47,621 bases of DNA, taken from contig CANLLR010000021.1 of NCBI GenBank assembly GCA_947491985.1, positions 1 through 47,621 on the forward strand, read 5' to 3'. Below the pieces are notes generated by a model. It worked only from the letters and a program-made list of their open reading frames with translations. It was not told where the DNA came from and did not search any database. Positions 1-9,418 of the stretch are shown one piece after another; the first letter of the stretch is position 1, and every line of letters begins with the position of its first letter. The translations under genes and the position numbers were made by a program. Origin of the DNA: Flavobacteriaceae bacterium (GTDB lineage Bacteria > Bacteroidota > Bacteroidia > Flavobacteriales > Flavobacteriaceae).

Positions 1-24
1 ACATATTTTTTCACCAATTTTTAC

Positions 25-2469
25 TCATTCCCGATAGAAAACACGCTTTACTCTATGCGAAATACTAGTCAACACTTCATACGGGATTGTTTCCAAAAGT
101 TTTGCAATGTGATTTACAGTTGGTTCGTTTCCAAAAATAACAACTTCATTTCCTTCTTTGCAATCAATGGAAGTAACATTCACCATGAGCATGTCCATGC
201 AAACACTACCCACAATTAGAGCCCGTTTGTTTTTTACCATGACATATCCAACGCCATTTCCTAAATGCCGTGAAATACCATCGGCATACCCAATCGGAAT
301 GGTCGCAATTTTGGTTTCGTCTTGTGCTATAAATCGCCTGCCATATCCCACACTTTCTCCTTTTTGAATGGTGCGGATTTGAGAAATTATCGATTTTAAT
401 GTCCCCACTGTTTCCAACTGCTTTTGCTCTTCTTCATCATTGGATATTCCATATAAACCTATCCCTAATCGCACCATATCGTATTGTGCTTGCGGAAAAT
501 TGGAAATTCCGGAGGTATTTAAAATGTGTCGAATGGGATTTATGTTCAGCTCGGTCATCAATGTAGTCGACAAACAATCAAACAATTCAATTTGTGAAAG
601 TGCAAATTCGTGATGATTCATATCATCGCTAGTTGCCATGTGCGACAAAATACTCTTTACTGTAACTGATGAATTGCCTTTTAGTTTTGTGATGAGTTCT
701 AGCAAATTGTCTTTCTGAAAGCCTAATCGATGCATTCCGGTATCTAATTTAATATGTATTGGAAAATGATGTAGTTTTTTCTGTTCGGCAATCTTTAAAA
801 AGGCATTCAATCCTTTTAGCGAATAAATTTCGGGTTCTAATTGGTGTTGTATAATGGCTGAAAAACTTGTCGATTCAGGATTTAACACCATAATTGGCAA
901 TTCAATTCCGGCATTCTTTAACGAAATTCCTTCATCGGCAAAAGCCACACCCAAATAATCCACTTTGTGATGGGAAAGTAATTTTGCGATTTCAAATCCG
1001 CCATTTCCATACCCAAACGCTTTCACCATAACCATCATTTTGGTTTTGGTTTCTAACTTGGCTTTGAAGAAATTCAAGTTGTGACTTATGGCATTCAGAT
1101 TGATTTCAAGTACGGTTTCGTGTGTTTTCTCTTCTAACAACGAAACGATTTCTTCAAAATGAAAATGACGCGCACCCTTGATAAGCAGGGTTTCGTTTTC
1201 AAAAGACACCGTTTCAAACGCTGCAACAAATTCGCTCGTAGTCGCAAAAGCAATGCAATTTGGAAACTTGTTTTTAAAAGCCGAGATGACTTTTCCAACA
1301 GCAATTACGCGGTGAATTTTATTAGAAATAATCAACTGTGAAACTTTGGAATACAACTCTTCGGTAATCAATCCGCTTTGAATAATATCTGATAAAACAA
1401 GTGTTTTCTTTTTGTGTTGCTTTTGATTTTCCAAAAAATCGAGGGCTATTTTCAACGATTGATAATCGGAGCTGTAACTGTCGTCAATTAAGGTTGTATT
1501 GTTGATTCCGTTTTTGACTTTCAAACGCATTTCAACAGGATACAATAATGCCATCCGTTCTTGAATGGTTTTTTGATCGTAATCAAAATACAAAAGCAAC
1601 ATCAAACAATGAATGGCGTTTTCAATCGATGCTTGGTCTTGAAACGGAATTTTTATAATGAAACACACTTTTTTGAACGTAATTTTGAGTTCAGTTGCGT
1701 CTTGCATCTCTTTAGCAATCACAAAAACATCGGCTTTCCCGTCATCTGAACTCCATGTAAACGTTTTAATTTTTGGATTCAAAAACGCTTCAATCGTCTT
1801 ATTTTTATTTAGGATTAACACGGTAATATCGGTGAAAAGTTTTAACTTTTCTTTGATTTTCTGACCAACATCTTGGAATCCTTCGTCGTGAGCCGAACCA
1901 ATATTCGTTAAAATTCCTATTGTAGGTTGGATGATACGTTGCAGGTTTTCCATTTCATCAACGGCGGAGATTCCCGCTTCAAAAATGCCTAAATTATTTT
2001 TAGAATTAATTCCCAAAACCGAAAGCGGCACACCAATTTGCGAGTTGTAACTTTTTGGACTTCGAACAATGTTATAATCGGGACTCAACAAAAAATTCAA
2101 CCATTCTTTGACAATTGTTTTTCCATTACTTCCTGTGATTCCGATGATAGGAAATTCAAACAAATGGCGATGATAACTGGCTAATTTTTGTAGTGCTTCG
2201 AGTGTATTATCGACTACCAAAAAATTGGCTTTATTTTGTAAATCCGTCGGAATATATTGCACCACAAAATACGAAACCCCTTGTTCGATGAGGGTTGAAA
2301 TGTAGTCATGGCCGTCGTGATTAACTCCTACGATAGCGATAAACAAAGTGCCCTCTCTGTTTTGAAGTGAACGGCTGTCAATAGAAATCGCATCAATAAC
2401 GGCGCTATCGGTTTTGCCAAAAAATTGCGCTTTGATGACAGAAATAATATTTCGTATGGTAAGTATCAC
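25..2469 (-). CDS. Bifunctional MurF ligase / alanine racemase
   Basis: Fusion of UDP-MurNAc-tripeptide:D-Ala-D-Ala ligase with alanine racemase, so one cytoplasmic protein makes D-Ala and adds the D-Ala-D-Ala dipeptide to the peptidoglycan precursor. The Mur half (about residues 1-445) carries the ATP-binding GITGSNGKT at 110-118. The racemase half (about 450-814) has the PLP-lysine motif VKAFGYG with Lys483, KLDTGMHRLGF at 574-584, MVRLGIGLYG at 665-674 and the catalytic-tyrosine motif VGYG near 709. The length of 814 fits two full domains. The fusion is common in Bacteroidetes. The start is GTG, two bases after the tdk stop, so it probably follows tdk in one transcript; no better ATG lies nearby. 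Confidence 0.96.
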   Translation of the reverse strand: MILTIRNIISVIKAQFFGKTDSAVIDAISIDSRSLQNREGTLFIAIVGVNHDGHDYISTLIEQGVSYFVVQYIPTDLQNKANFLVVDNTLEALQKLASYHRHLFEFPIIGITGSNGKTIVKEWLNFLLSPDYNIVRSPKSYNSQIGVPLSVLGINSKNNLGIFEAGISAVDEMENLQRIIQPTIGILTNIGSAHDEGFQDVGQKIKEKLKLFTDITVLILNKNKTIEAFLNPKIKTFTWSSDDGKADVFVIAKEMQDATELKITFKKVCFIIKIPFQDQASIENAIHCLMLLLYFDYDQKTIQERMALLYPVEMRLKVKNGINNTTLIDDSYSSDYQSLKIALDFLENQKQHKKKTLVLSDIIQSGLITEELYSKVSQLIISNKIHRVIAVGKVISAFKNKFPNCIAFATTSEFVAAFETVSFENETLLIKGARHFHFEEIVSLLEEKTHETVLEINLNAISHNLNFFKAKLETKTKMMVMVKAFGYGNGGFEIAKLLSHHKVDYLGVAFADEGISLKNAGIELPIMVLNPESTSFSAIIQHQLEPEIYSLKGLNAFLKIAEQKKLHHFPIHIKLDTGMHRLGFQKDNLLELITKLKGNSSVTVKSILSHMATSDDMNHHEFALSQIELFDCLSTTLMTELNINPIRHILNTSGISNFPQAQYDMVRLGIGLYGISNDEEEQKQLETVGTLKSIISQIRTIQKGESVGYGRRFIAQDETKIATIPIGYADGISRHLGNGVGYVMVKNKRALIVGSVCMDMLMVNVTSIDCKEGNEVVIFGNEPTVNHIAKLLETIPYEVLTSISHRVKRVFYRE

Positions 2470-2471
2470 CT

Positions 2472-3098
2472 TTATTTTTTTATGTCGGACGACAAATTTT
2501 CAGCATCTTTTACTTCAAGATTTTCTCGCATGGCTTTGTAATACGCCGCACGACTTAAGGGTTCGTATTCTTCCGTTTCTCCAAGCAATACTAAATTGTC
2601 GCTGTCTGATTTTCTAAAACTATAATTGGCTAAATTCCCTGTTCGAGTGCAAACGGCATGGACTTTAGTAACGTATTCTGCAGTCGCCATTAATGCTGGC
2701 ATTGGACCGAACGGATTGCCTTTAAAATCCATATCCAATCCAGCAACAATTACGCGAATGCCTGAATTGGCCAAATCATTACAAATTTTTACAATTTCGT
2801 CATCAAAAAACTGTGCTTCATCAATGCCAACAACATCACACCCTTGTGCTAAAATAGCAATGTTGGCAGCAGCAGGAACAGGCGTCGAACGAATTTCATT
2901 TTTATTGTGAGAAACCACCATTTCTTCGTTGTAACGTGTATCAATGGCAGGTTTAAAAATCTCTACTCTTTGCTTGGCAAATTGTGCTCTTCGTAAGCGC
3001 CGAATGAGTTCTTCGGTTTTACCCGAAAACATCGAACCGCAGATAACTTCTATCCAGCCAAATTGTTCTTTATGATTTACTGTATTTTCGAGAAACAT
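2472..3098 (-). CDS. tdk: Thymidine kinase (type II, TK1-like)
   Basis: Phosphorylates thymidine to dTMP in the salvage pathway. The P-loop GSMFSGKT is at residues 21-28 and the Walker B-like DEAQFF at 93-98. The 208 residues match the family. Of the four zinc-ribbon cysteines/histidine usual near the C-terminus in E. coli-type enzymes only one Cys (in AVCTRTG) is visible; the partner positions read TRT and LSRAAY. I believe this is usual in Bacteroidetes, from memory of the family. The gene leads into murF-alr with a two-base gap. A TATTTTTG box on the minus strand at 3148-3141 is a possible promoter -7 element, about 42 bases before the ATG. Confidence 0.95.
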   Translation of the reverse strand: MFLENTVNHKEQFGWIEVICGSMFSGKTEELIRRLRRAQFAKQRVEIFKPAIDTRYNEEMVVSHNKNEIRSTPVPAAANIAILAQGCDVVGIDEAQFFDDEIVKICNDLANSGIRVIVAGLDMDFKGNPFGPMPALMATAEYVTKVHAVCTRTGNLANYSFRKSDSDNLVLLGETEEYEPLSRAAYYKAMRENLEVKDAENLSSDIKK

Positions 3099-3190
3099 TT
3101 TGTATTTTTAGACCTTGAAAAGGAATTGTTTGTATAGAAACAAAAATAGTATAAATTTAAGATAAGGTACTCACTATATTTTTAAAAGTT

Positions 3191-4117
3191 ATGAAAAAAA
3201 GACTGGAAGCCGAATTAATCAGCATTGCACATCGCGTTTTAAAGCTAAAAAACAAATCGGAAGTCGATCAATTGTATCTGGAAACTCAAAAATTGTATGA
3301 AACTTTATCGGTTTTAAAATTCTATGGCGATCATATCGAACAAGTAAAATCGACGATTTCTGAAGCAGAATTGGAGGAAAAACTATCCGATTCACTCGAT
3401 GACAAATCCATACAAGAACAGCAAATTGAACAAGCAAATGAAGAGGTAACTTCGCCTGAAGCGATTGAAGCGGTAACAGAAACTTCAGAAAAAGAAGCCT
3501 CACAAGTGGTTCAGTCCATGGAAGAAAATGAAGTTATTAAAACCGACGATAACGAGGAAGAAATTGCAACTCCAGAAGAACCAATAATTGTGGGCGAAAT
3601 CACTTTGGAAGAAGAAGAAATCGAAGAAGAAAATACTACAGAAGCCCAAACCGAAATCGATAACAATCCTATTTTTGAAATGGCTACTGAAGTACCCGTT
3701 GAAAAAAACAAACCAACCCAACAAATTTCGTTTGAAGATTTTTTAGGCGATTCGTATAACGATGTTGAATTTGTAAAACCAAACGACATTACAAAACCTG
3801 CAGCTAAAGCAGAGTTGCAAGAAGAAATTACGGAAACATTAGTCGAAAATAAAGAAGAAAAAAAGCAAATATTAAACGAAAAATTAGCTGCCGGCATCAA
3901 CATTGGACTTAACGATCGTATCGGTTTTGTAAAGTATTTATTTGACAACAGCAGCGAAGATTTTAACCGTGTACTTTCGCAATTGAATACGTTTGATTCG
4001 TACTCAGAAGCCGAAGATTTTATCAATGAAATGGTAAAACCCGACTATAATAATTGGCAAGGTAATGAAGATTATGCCGACCGCTTTATGGAAATTGTAG
4101 CCCAAAAATTCAATTGA
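3191..4117 (+). CDS. Conserved acidic protein, function unknown
   Basis: No named function is recognised. The 308-residue product has three parts: a Lys/Leu-rich helical N-terminus (about 1-75, likely coiled coil), a long Glu-rich low-complexity linker (about 75-225, runs such as EEEEIEEE) and a compact C-terminal domain (about 230-308) containing LNDRIGFVKYLF, LSQLNTFDS and a NNWQG segment. I recognise the C-terminal block as typical of flavobacterial conserved hypothetical proteins. There is no signal peptide and no membrane segment, so it is likely cytoplasmic. The rsmI start follows four bases after its stop, so the two are probably co-transcribed. The layout (coil, charged tether, globular end) suggests a scaffold or tether; this is inference only. 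Confidence 0.85.
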   Translation: MKKRLEAELISIAHRVLKLKNKSEVDQLYLETQKLYETLSVLKFYGDHIEQVKSTISEAELEEKLSDSLDDKSIQEQQIEQANEEVTSPEAIEAVTETSEKEASQVVQSMEENEVIKTDDNEEEIATPEEPIIVGEITLEEEEIEEENTTEAQTEIDNNPIFEMATEVPVEKNKPTQQISFEDFLGDSYNDVEFVKPNDITKPAAKAELQEEITETLVENKEEKKQILNEKLAAGINIGLNDRIGFVKYLFDNSSEDFNRVLSQLNTFDSYSEAEDFINEMVKPDYNNWQGNEDYADRFMEIVAQKFN

Positions 4118-4121
4118 TTTC

Positions 4122-4829
<708 letters not shown>

Positions 4830-4902
4830 AATAAAAAACTTTGAGGTGATGTAGAATATTGTTTTTCTACATTGATTTTTATAAAGATTTTTGAAGTTAA
4901 AT

Positions 4903-4942
4903 AATCTGCGCTAATCCGTTAAATCTGTGTCATCTGCGTTCC
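4903..4942. repeat. Degenerate short tandem repeat (ATCTGCG-type)
   Basis: About four degenerate units of 9-11 bases related to AATCTGCGCT / AATCCGTTA / AATCTGTGTC / ATCTGCGTT lie between rsmI and recJ. The pattern is direct; I do not know a function. The rest of the 238-base gap is AT-rich with no recognisable gene. Confidence 0.5.
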
Positions 4943-5031
4943 AAAAAATTACATTTCAATAAATATTCATACATTTACCAATCATTTACACGCCAAAATA
5001 ATTAATTGCTAATTTTTAATTCCTACTCACT

Positions 5032-6720
5032 ATGCGTTGGACCTTACACTCAAAGCCAAAAAAAGAAAACGTTCTACAACTTCAAAACGAACTCCAAGTT
5101 GATGAAACCATTGCCACTTTATTACTTCAAAGAGGTATCGGAACTTACGAACAAGCACGCGCTTTTTTCCGCCCTTCATTAAATGATTTACACGATCCGT
5201 ATTTGATGAAAGATATGGACAAAGCGGTGAATCGAATCGAAAAAGCCATCGCCAACGAAGAGAATATCTTGATTTTTGGCGATTATGATGTAGACGGAAC
5301 AACCGCTGTTTCGCTCGTTGCCAGTTATTTAAAAAGCTATTATCCTAATGTAGCGACGTACATTCCGGATCGCTATGACGAAGGTTACGGCATTTCGTAT
5401 AAAGGAATTGACTATGCCGATGACAACAACATTCCGCTTATTATTGCACTGGATTGCGGCATAAAATCGATTGATCATGTTGCGTACGCCAACGAAAAAA
5501 ATATTGATTTTATCATTTGTGATCACCACCGACCAGGTGATGAATTGCCTAACGCCATCGCTATTTTAGATCCAAAACGTATTGATTGCACCTATCCATA
5601 TGATGAACTTTGCGGATGCGGCGTCGGTTTTAAATTGATTCAAGCCTTAGCCCAAAATCAAAACCAAACGATCAGCGATTTGATTCCGTATCTCGATTTG
5701 GTAGCCACCGCAATTGCCGCAGATATTGTTCCGATGACAGGAGAAAATCGCATTTTAGCCAAATTTGGATTGGAAGTTATCAATTCAAATCCGAGACCCG
5801 GAATACAAGTGCTCATCAAAAATATCAAGAAAAAAGTAATAACCATAACCGATGTGGTTTTTATTATTGCGCCTCGAATCAATGCCGCCGGACGCATCAA
5901 ACATGGGAATGAAGCCGTGGCACTTTTGAGCGAATTTAATTTAGAACAAGCCGCAATTTTTGCTTCCGAAATCGAACAACACAACAGCGATCGCAAAGGA
6001 TTAGACAAGCAAATTACGATAGAAGCCCTTCGTCAAATTGAAGAAAACAACGAAAAAAATCGTTTTACAACCGTTGTCTATCAAGAAGATTGGCACAAAG
6101 GTGTCATCGGAATTGTAGCTTCGCGATTGACCGAAACGTATTATCGCCCAACAATTGTGTTTACGAAAAGTGGCGATAAGCTAGCAGCTTCGGCACGATC
6201 GGTCAGAGATTTTGATATTTACAATGCTTTGGAAGCGTGTTCGGAACATTTAGAACAATTTGGCGGCCACATGTATGCTGCCGGAATGACACTCAAGGAA
6301 GAAAATTATTTGGCCTTCAAAGAAGCTTTTGAAAAGGAAGTCCAGAATACCATTCACCCCGATTTACTAGTTCCTGAAATTAGTATCGATGCCGAAATCG
6401 ATTTGGGGGAAATTAACGACAAATTAATTCGAATTTTAAACCAATTTGAACCTTTTGGCCCGCAAAACAGAACGCCTGTTTTTTTAACTAAAAACCTCAC
6501 CGATTCGGGTTATGCTAAAAATTTAGGTGCCGACGAAACGCATTTAAAACTATTTGTCTCTCAAAATAATTCCCAAAGTTTAGGCGCTATTGGTTTCGGA
6601 TTGGGAGATAAATTATCATTCGTAAAAAATAAAAACCCTTTTGACGCCGTGTATTGTATTGATGAAAATGAATACAATGGCACTCTAAGTGTGCAGTTGC
6701 GATTGAAGGATTTGAGGTAA
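5032..6720 (+). CDS. recJ: Single-stranded-DNA-specific exonuclease RecJ
   Basis: 5'-to-3' ssDNA exonuclease of recombination and repair. The DHH-family phosphoesterase motifs are clear: GDYDVDGT at residues 83-90 and DHH at 164-166, then the downstream DHHA1-type segment with GGHMYAAGM and a C-terminal OB-like region. The 562 residues match bacterial RecJ (E. coli 577). The ATG at 5032 gives the typical N-terminus. It stands alone between the repeat-bearing gap after rsmI and a dispersed palindromic element at 6729-6847. Confidence 0.96.
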   Translation: MRWTLHSKPKKENVLQLQNELQVDETIATLLLQRGIGTYEQARAFFRPSLNDLHDPYLMKDMDKAVNRIEKAIANEENILIFGDYDVDGTTAVSLVASYLKSYYPNVATYIPDRYDEGYGISYKGIDYADDNNIPLIIALDCGIKSIDHVAYANEKNIDFIICDHHRPGDELPNAIAILDPKRIDCTYPYDELCGCGVGFKLIQALAQNQNQTISDLIPYLDLVATAIAADIVPMTGENRILAKFGLEVINSNPRPGIQVLIKNIKKKVITITDVVFIIAPRINAAGRIKHGNEAVALLSEFNLEQAAIFASEIEQHNSDRKGLDKQITIEALRQIEENNEKNRFTTVVYQEDWHKGVIGIVASRLTETYYRPTIVFTKSGDKLAASARSVRDFDIYNALEACSEHLEQFGGHMYAAGMTLKEENYLAFKEAFEKEVQNTIHPDLLVPEISIDAEIDLGEINDKLIRILNQFEPFGPQNRTPVFLTKNLTDSGYAKNLGADETHLKLFVSQNNSQSLGAIGFGLGDKLSFVKNKNPFDAVYCIDENEYNGTLSVQLRLKDLR

Positions 6721-6728
6721 TTTTATTT

Positions 6729-6847
6729 GGGCGTGATCTAAAGGTCGAGCTATTCGTTGCAATCTTTTTATTTTTTTGCTTTGTACCTCGAAAAAATAAA
6801 AAGGATTTCCACTGCTACCAGCCTACCGGCAAGCAGGTCACTCACGC
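6729..6847 (-). repeat. Dispersed palindromic element, copy 1
   Basis: Minus-oriented copy. It runs from GGGCGTGATC through AGCTATTCGTTGCAATC and an inner A/T-rich stem (ATTTTTT at about 6770, AAAAAAT at 6791-6797), then AAAAGGATTTCCACTGC, ending near CACTCACGC. It shares the AGCTATTCGTTnCAATCTTTTT and AAAAGGATTTnCnC blocks with the copies at 16171 and 25788, and its reverse complement matches the copy at 34752. No coding content. Confidence 0.7.
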
Positions 6848-6867
6848 AGTTTTATAGTAAAAGAAAA

Positions 6868-7623
6868 TTACTTGTGTTCTTTCAACTCCAACGTTTTTCC
6901 ATCAAAAACACCGTATGTAAAATAACCAATCCAATCGCCAAGGTTTACGTATTCTGAATTTTCTCCCACTTTAATTTTCATAGGTAAATGGCGGTGGCCA
7001 AAAACCAAATAATTGTAGTGCTTTGACTCTAATTTTCTTTTGGAATACTGCACCAACCATTCGTTTTCTTCTCCCAAAAATTGTACGTCGGCATCACCCG
7101 AGATGAGTTTGTTTTTGACCGATAAATATTGCGCCAATCGCACGCCAATATCGGGATGCAACCATCTAAAAAGCCATTTGGAAAACGGATTGGTAAACAC
7201 TTTTTTCATGCGCTTATAGCCTTTATCGCCTGGCCCTTTTCCGTCGCCATGACCAATAAGAAATGTGGTAGTATTGAAAGTAAACTCTTGGTTGTCGTAA
7301 TACACCGGAATGTTCAACTCTTTTTCAAAATAGTCGCACATCCACAAATCGTGGTTGCCTACAAAAAAGTAAATCGGAATGCCACTGTCGCGAATTTCGG
7401 CTAATTTTCCTAACACACGAACAAACCCTTTGGGAACGACTTTTTTGTATTCGAACCAAAAATCGAACAAATCCCCTAGCAAAAAAATAGCGGCGGCATC
7501 ACTTTTCACCTCATCAAGCCAAGCGACAAATTTTTGTTCGCGCGGCAAACTCGCTTCGGGTGTTGGAGCACCCAAATGTTGGTCGGAAGCAAAGTAAATT
7601 TTTTTATTGTTGGCTAACTGCAT
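6868..7623 (-). CDS. lpxH: UDP-2,3-diacylglucosamine diphosphatase
   Basis: Calcineurin-like metallophosphoesterase that cleaves UDP-2,3-diacylglucosamine to lipid X in lipid A synthesis, at the cytoplasmic face of the inner membrane. The metal-binding series is complete: SDQH at residues 13-16, GDLFD at 50-54, GNHD at 89-92, GHGD at 124-127 and GHRH near 209. The 251 residues fit LpxH-type enzymes. It lies 17 bases downstream of queD on the same strand and is probably in one transcript with it. Another UDP-diacylglucosamine hydrolase subfamily of the same fold cannot be fully excluded. Confidence 0.88.
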   Translation of the reverse strand: MQLANNKKIYFASDQHLGAPTPEASLPREQKFVAWLDEVKSDAAAIFLLGDLFDFWFEYKKVVPKGFVRVLGKLAEIRDSGIPIYFFVGNHDLWMCDYFEKELNIPVYYDNQEFTFNTTTFLIGHGDGKGPGDKGYKRMKKVFTNPFSKWLFRWLHPDIGVRLAQYLSVKNKLISGDADVQFLGEENEWLVQYSKRKLESKHYNYLVFGHRHLPMKIKVGENSEYVNLGDWIGYFTYGVFDGKTLELKEHK

Positions 7624-7640
7624 TTGGTAAATGTAAGAAA

Positions 7641-8093
7641 TTACAAATTATCAGAAGCATACCACTCGGCAAAGGAGCTTTCTGTTTCTTGTAGTTTGAG
7701 CGAATGAAGTTGTATATCCTTAGGTAAACGATCCTGAATTTTCTTGGCAAAATCGACTACCATATTTTCACTAGTAGGTTGGTAATCGACTAAAATTACA
7801 TGATGCCCGCGATTTTTGAGTTCGTTCGCCAATTCAACATGAGGCGTATTTTGGTTAAAAACTGTTGCGTGATCAAATACATCGACAATTTCTTCGCGCA
7901 CAATTTTTTTTAAATCCGAAAAATCGATTACCATTCCGAATTTCACATTGGTGTTATCCGTAATAGGTGTTCCGATTACTGTAACCGAAAGTTTGTAACT
8001 GTGACCGTGTACGTTTTTGCATTTTCCGTCATAGCCATACAAGGCGTGTCCGGTTTCGAAAGAAAATTGTTTTGTAATTCTGATTTGGCTCAT
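7641..8093 (-). CDS. queD: 6-carboxytetrahydropterin synthase (QueD/PTPS family)
   Basis: Converts dihydroneopterin triphosphate to 6-carboxytetrahydropterin for queuosine. The zinc and catalytic pattern is visible near the N-terminus as FETGHALYG and CKNVHGHSY; the C-x3-HGH spacing points to QueD rather than a mammalian-type pyruvoyl synthase. A downstream DHATVFN segment and C-terminal ETESSFAEW fit the family. I chose the ATG at 8093 (MSQIRI..., 150 residues) over a possible start at 8114, because the earlier residues are not family-like. On the minus strand a TAAATTTG box at 8119-8112 may be its promoter, about 18 bases before the start. Confidence 0.9.
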   Translation of the reverse strand: MSQIRITKQFSFETGHALYGYDGKCKNVHGHSYKLSVTVIGTPITDNTNVKFGMVIDFSDLKKIVREEIVDVFDHATVFNQNTPHVELANELKNRGHHVILVDYQPTSENMVVDFAKKIQDRLPKDIQLHSLKLQETESSFAEWYASDNL

Positions 8094-8111
8094 TGTCGAA
8101 ATATTAATTGA

Positions 8112-8147
8112 CAAATTTAGTAAATTTAAAAGGAATCTGTATATTTG
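8112..8147. promoter_or_regulatory. Divergent -7 boxes for queD and tRNA-Ala
   Basis: Two boxes match the Bacteroidetes -7 consensus TAnnTTTG: TATATTTG at 8140-8147 on the plus strand, 11 bases before the tRNA-Ala gene, and TAAATTTG on the minus strand at 8119-8112, ahead of queD. No TTG at a good -33 distance was found for either, so the calls rest on the -7 boxes and position. Confidence 0.55.
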
Positions 8148-8158
8148 CCTATCATTTT

Positions 8159-8235
8159 GGGGGATTAGCTCATTTGGCTAGAGCGCTTGCCTGGCAGGCA
8201 AGAGGTGGTCAGTTCGAATCTGATATTCTCCACCA
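8159..8235 (+). tRNA. tRNA-Ala (anticodon GGC)
   Basis: A complete 77-base cloverleaf. The acceptor arms are GGGGGAT (8159-8165) and ATTCTCC (8225-8231). The anticodon stem is CTTGC/GCAAG with loop CTGGCAG, putting anticodon GGC at 8193-8195. The T arm is GTCAG-TTCGAAT-CTGAT. The discriminator is A and CCA is encoded at 8233-8235. GGC reads GCC/GCU alanine codons. The 3' half from 8205 differs in the T-arm pairs from the displaced tRNA 3' end at 10354-10396, which suggests that this gene's 3' half was supplied by an integrated element. Confidence 0.95.
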
Positions 8236-8243
8236 GTAAAATC

Positions 8244-8272
8244 AAGCCTTACAGCAATGTGAGGCTTTTTTT
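8244..8272 (+). terminator. Rho-independent terminator after tRNA-Ala
   Basis: The stem AAGCCT (8244-8249) pairs with AGGCTT (8262-8267), followed by a T run. It starts nine bases after the encoded CCA end. Confidence 0.8.
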
Positions 8273-8279
8273 ATGGAGT

Positions 8280-8359
8280 CTAAGTGGAGATTTTGAGTGG
8301 TAAAATGCTTTAAAATGCAGGATTTTATATCACTTATATAATAACAACCCCAGTAAAAT
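8280..8359. repeat. Island left-end direct repeat (R1)
   Basis: An 80-base segment beginning CTAAGTGG and containing AAAATGCTTTAAAATGCA, matched imperfectly in the same orientation at 10248-10327. AGTGG occurs twice with about 13-base spacing, which could be integrase arm sites (inference). In addition 8230-8306 is imperfectly repeated at about 8347-8424, sharing CCAGTAAAAT, CTTACAGCAAT and a T-rich block. The whole 8236-8538 gap holds only these repeats and the tRNA terminator; no gene is seen. Confidence 0.8.
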
Positions 8360-8538
8360 AGATACTTACAGCAATATTGAAACTTTTTATTTAACTCTTA
8401 GCGGTGTTTTGAATGAAGTTAAATTCTAAAAATAAGTACTAAAAAAGTAGAAAGGGTTAAAAATTGAAATAGAATTTTATTTATGAGAGATTAAAATGAA
8501 AAGAACATTTGTAGTTATAAAACAAATAAAGTTTAATT

Positions 8539-9300
8539 TTAATTGTCACATTTGGGTTTTAAACTCATTATATAATTTTGTTTTTCATATTCTGCTAAAT
8601 TTTGGAATTGTTTCACAGTAAAATCTTTAGTTATATTTACTAAAATACAATTAGAAATTTCATTAATTCTTATAATACTATAATTTTCAGTATTATTTTC
8701 GCTTAACCCTTTAACTAATAAATCATACAGTACATCTTTAAGATTTTTTGCCCAGCCACGACTTAATTCATAATTAATAAATGGTATTATCTCAAATTTA
8801 ATCTTCAAAGGAAAATACGAATTTTCACTTTTGAATTTAAAAACAAATGCTCCTGAAATGTCATTTGTATTTATACAAACATCATCACCTAACGAATTAA
8901 TTTGTTCTCCTGTAATCACTCCATTTGAATCAAAACATTGATTTGTACCGCTTGCAGAAGCAAACAATATAGAATAACTAATTTTAGGGTCAGACATTTT
9001 AATGGTTGTATTAGTTAATCTAGATGCAAGCTGAATTTTTGGATTTGTAGAATTATAAAATTGTTCCAAAAAAGTAGAAGTTGTATTCCCAATTTGAGAA
9101 ACAACTTCGATTCTATAATACACTTTGGTTGTTCCTTGTGGTAATTTAAACGTAATAGGTCTATATTCGCCAGCAGATAAATTTATAACTTGACTAAAAC
9201 TTGATTTTGTATCCCATATCCCCAAACTATTTTGACCAAACACAAAACAACTTGAAATTAAAAAAAACGACTGTAATAAAAAACTTGAAAAAACTTTCAT
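8539..9300 (-). CDS. Exported protein of unknown function, island cargo
   Basis: No family is recognised. The 253-residue product starts with a signal peptide (MKVFSSFLLQSFFLISSCFVFG, cleavage likely after FG or GQ), so it enters the envelope. The early mature part is beta-like, with SFSQVINLSAGEYRPITF and TKVYYRIEV. There are several Cys (in NQCFD, DVCIN, SNCIL and a final KPKCDN) that could pair after export. There is no membrane anchor and no T9SS tail. Codon use is more AT-rich than in the chromosomal genes. It is transcribed divergently from the next gene, sharing a 118-base gap, so the pair may be regulated together (inference). Confidence 0.75.
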   Translation of the reverse strand: MKVFSSFLLQSFFLISSCFVFGQNSLGIWDTKSSFSQVINLSAGEYRPITFKLPQGTTKVYYRIEVVSQIGNTTSTFLEQFYNSTNPKIQLASRLTNTTIKMSDPKISYSILFASASGTNQCFDSNGVITGEQINSLGDDVCINTNDISGAFVFKFKSENSYFPLKIKFEIIPFINYELSRGWAKNLKDVLYDLLVKGLSENNTENYSIIRINEISNCILVNITKDFTVKQFQNLAEYEKQNYIMSLKPKCDN

Positions 9301-9418
9301 AAGACAAACATGTAAAAAATTAACAATAACTCTAATTATTCAAAAATATAAATAAATTTGTATTATACTATAAATCAAAATAGTTAATTAAAATAGCCTT
9401 AATTTTTAACCCTATAAA

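Noticed and set aside
3511..4026. 171-codon minus-strand frame, Ser-rich
   Set aside because: It is the shadow of the Glu-rich linker of the gene at 3191-4117 (GAA codons read TTC on the other strand).
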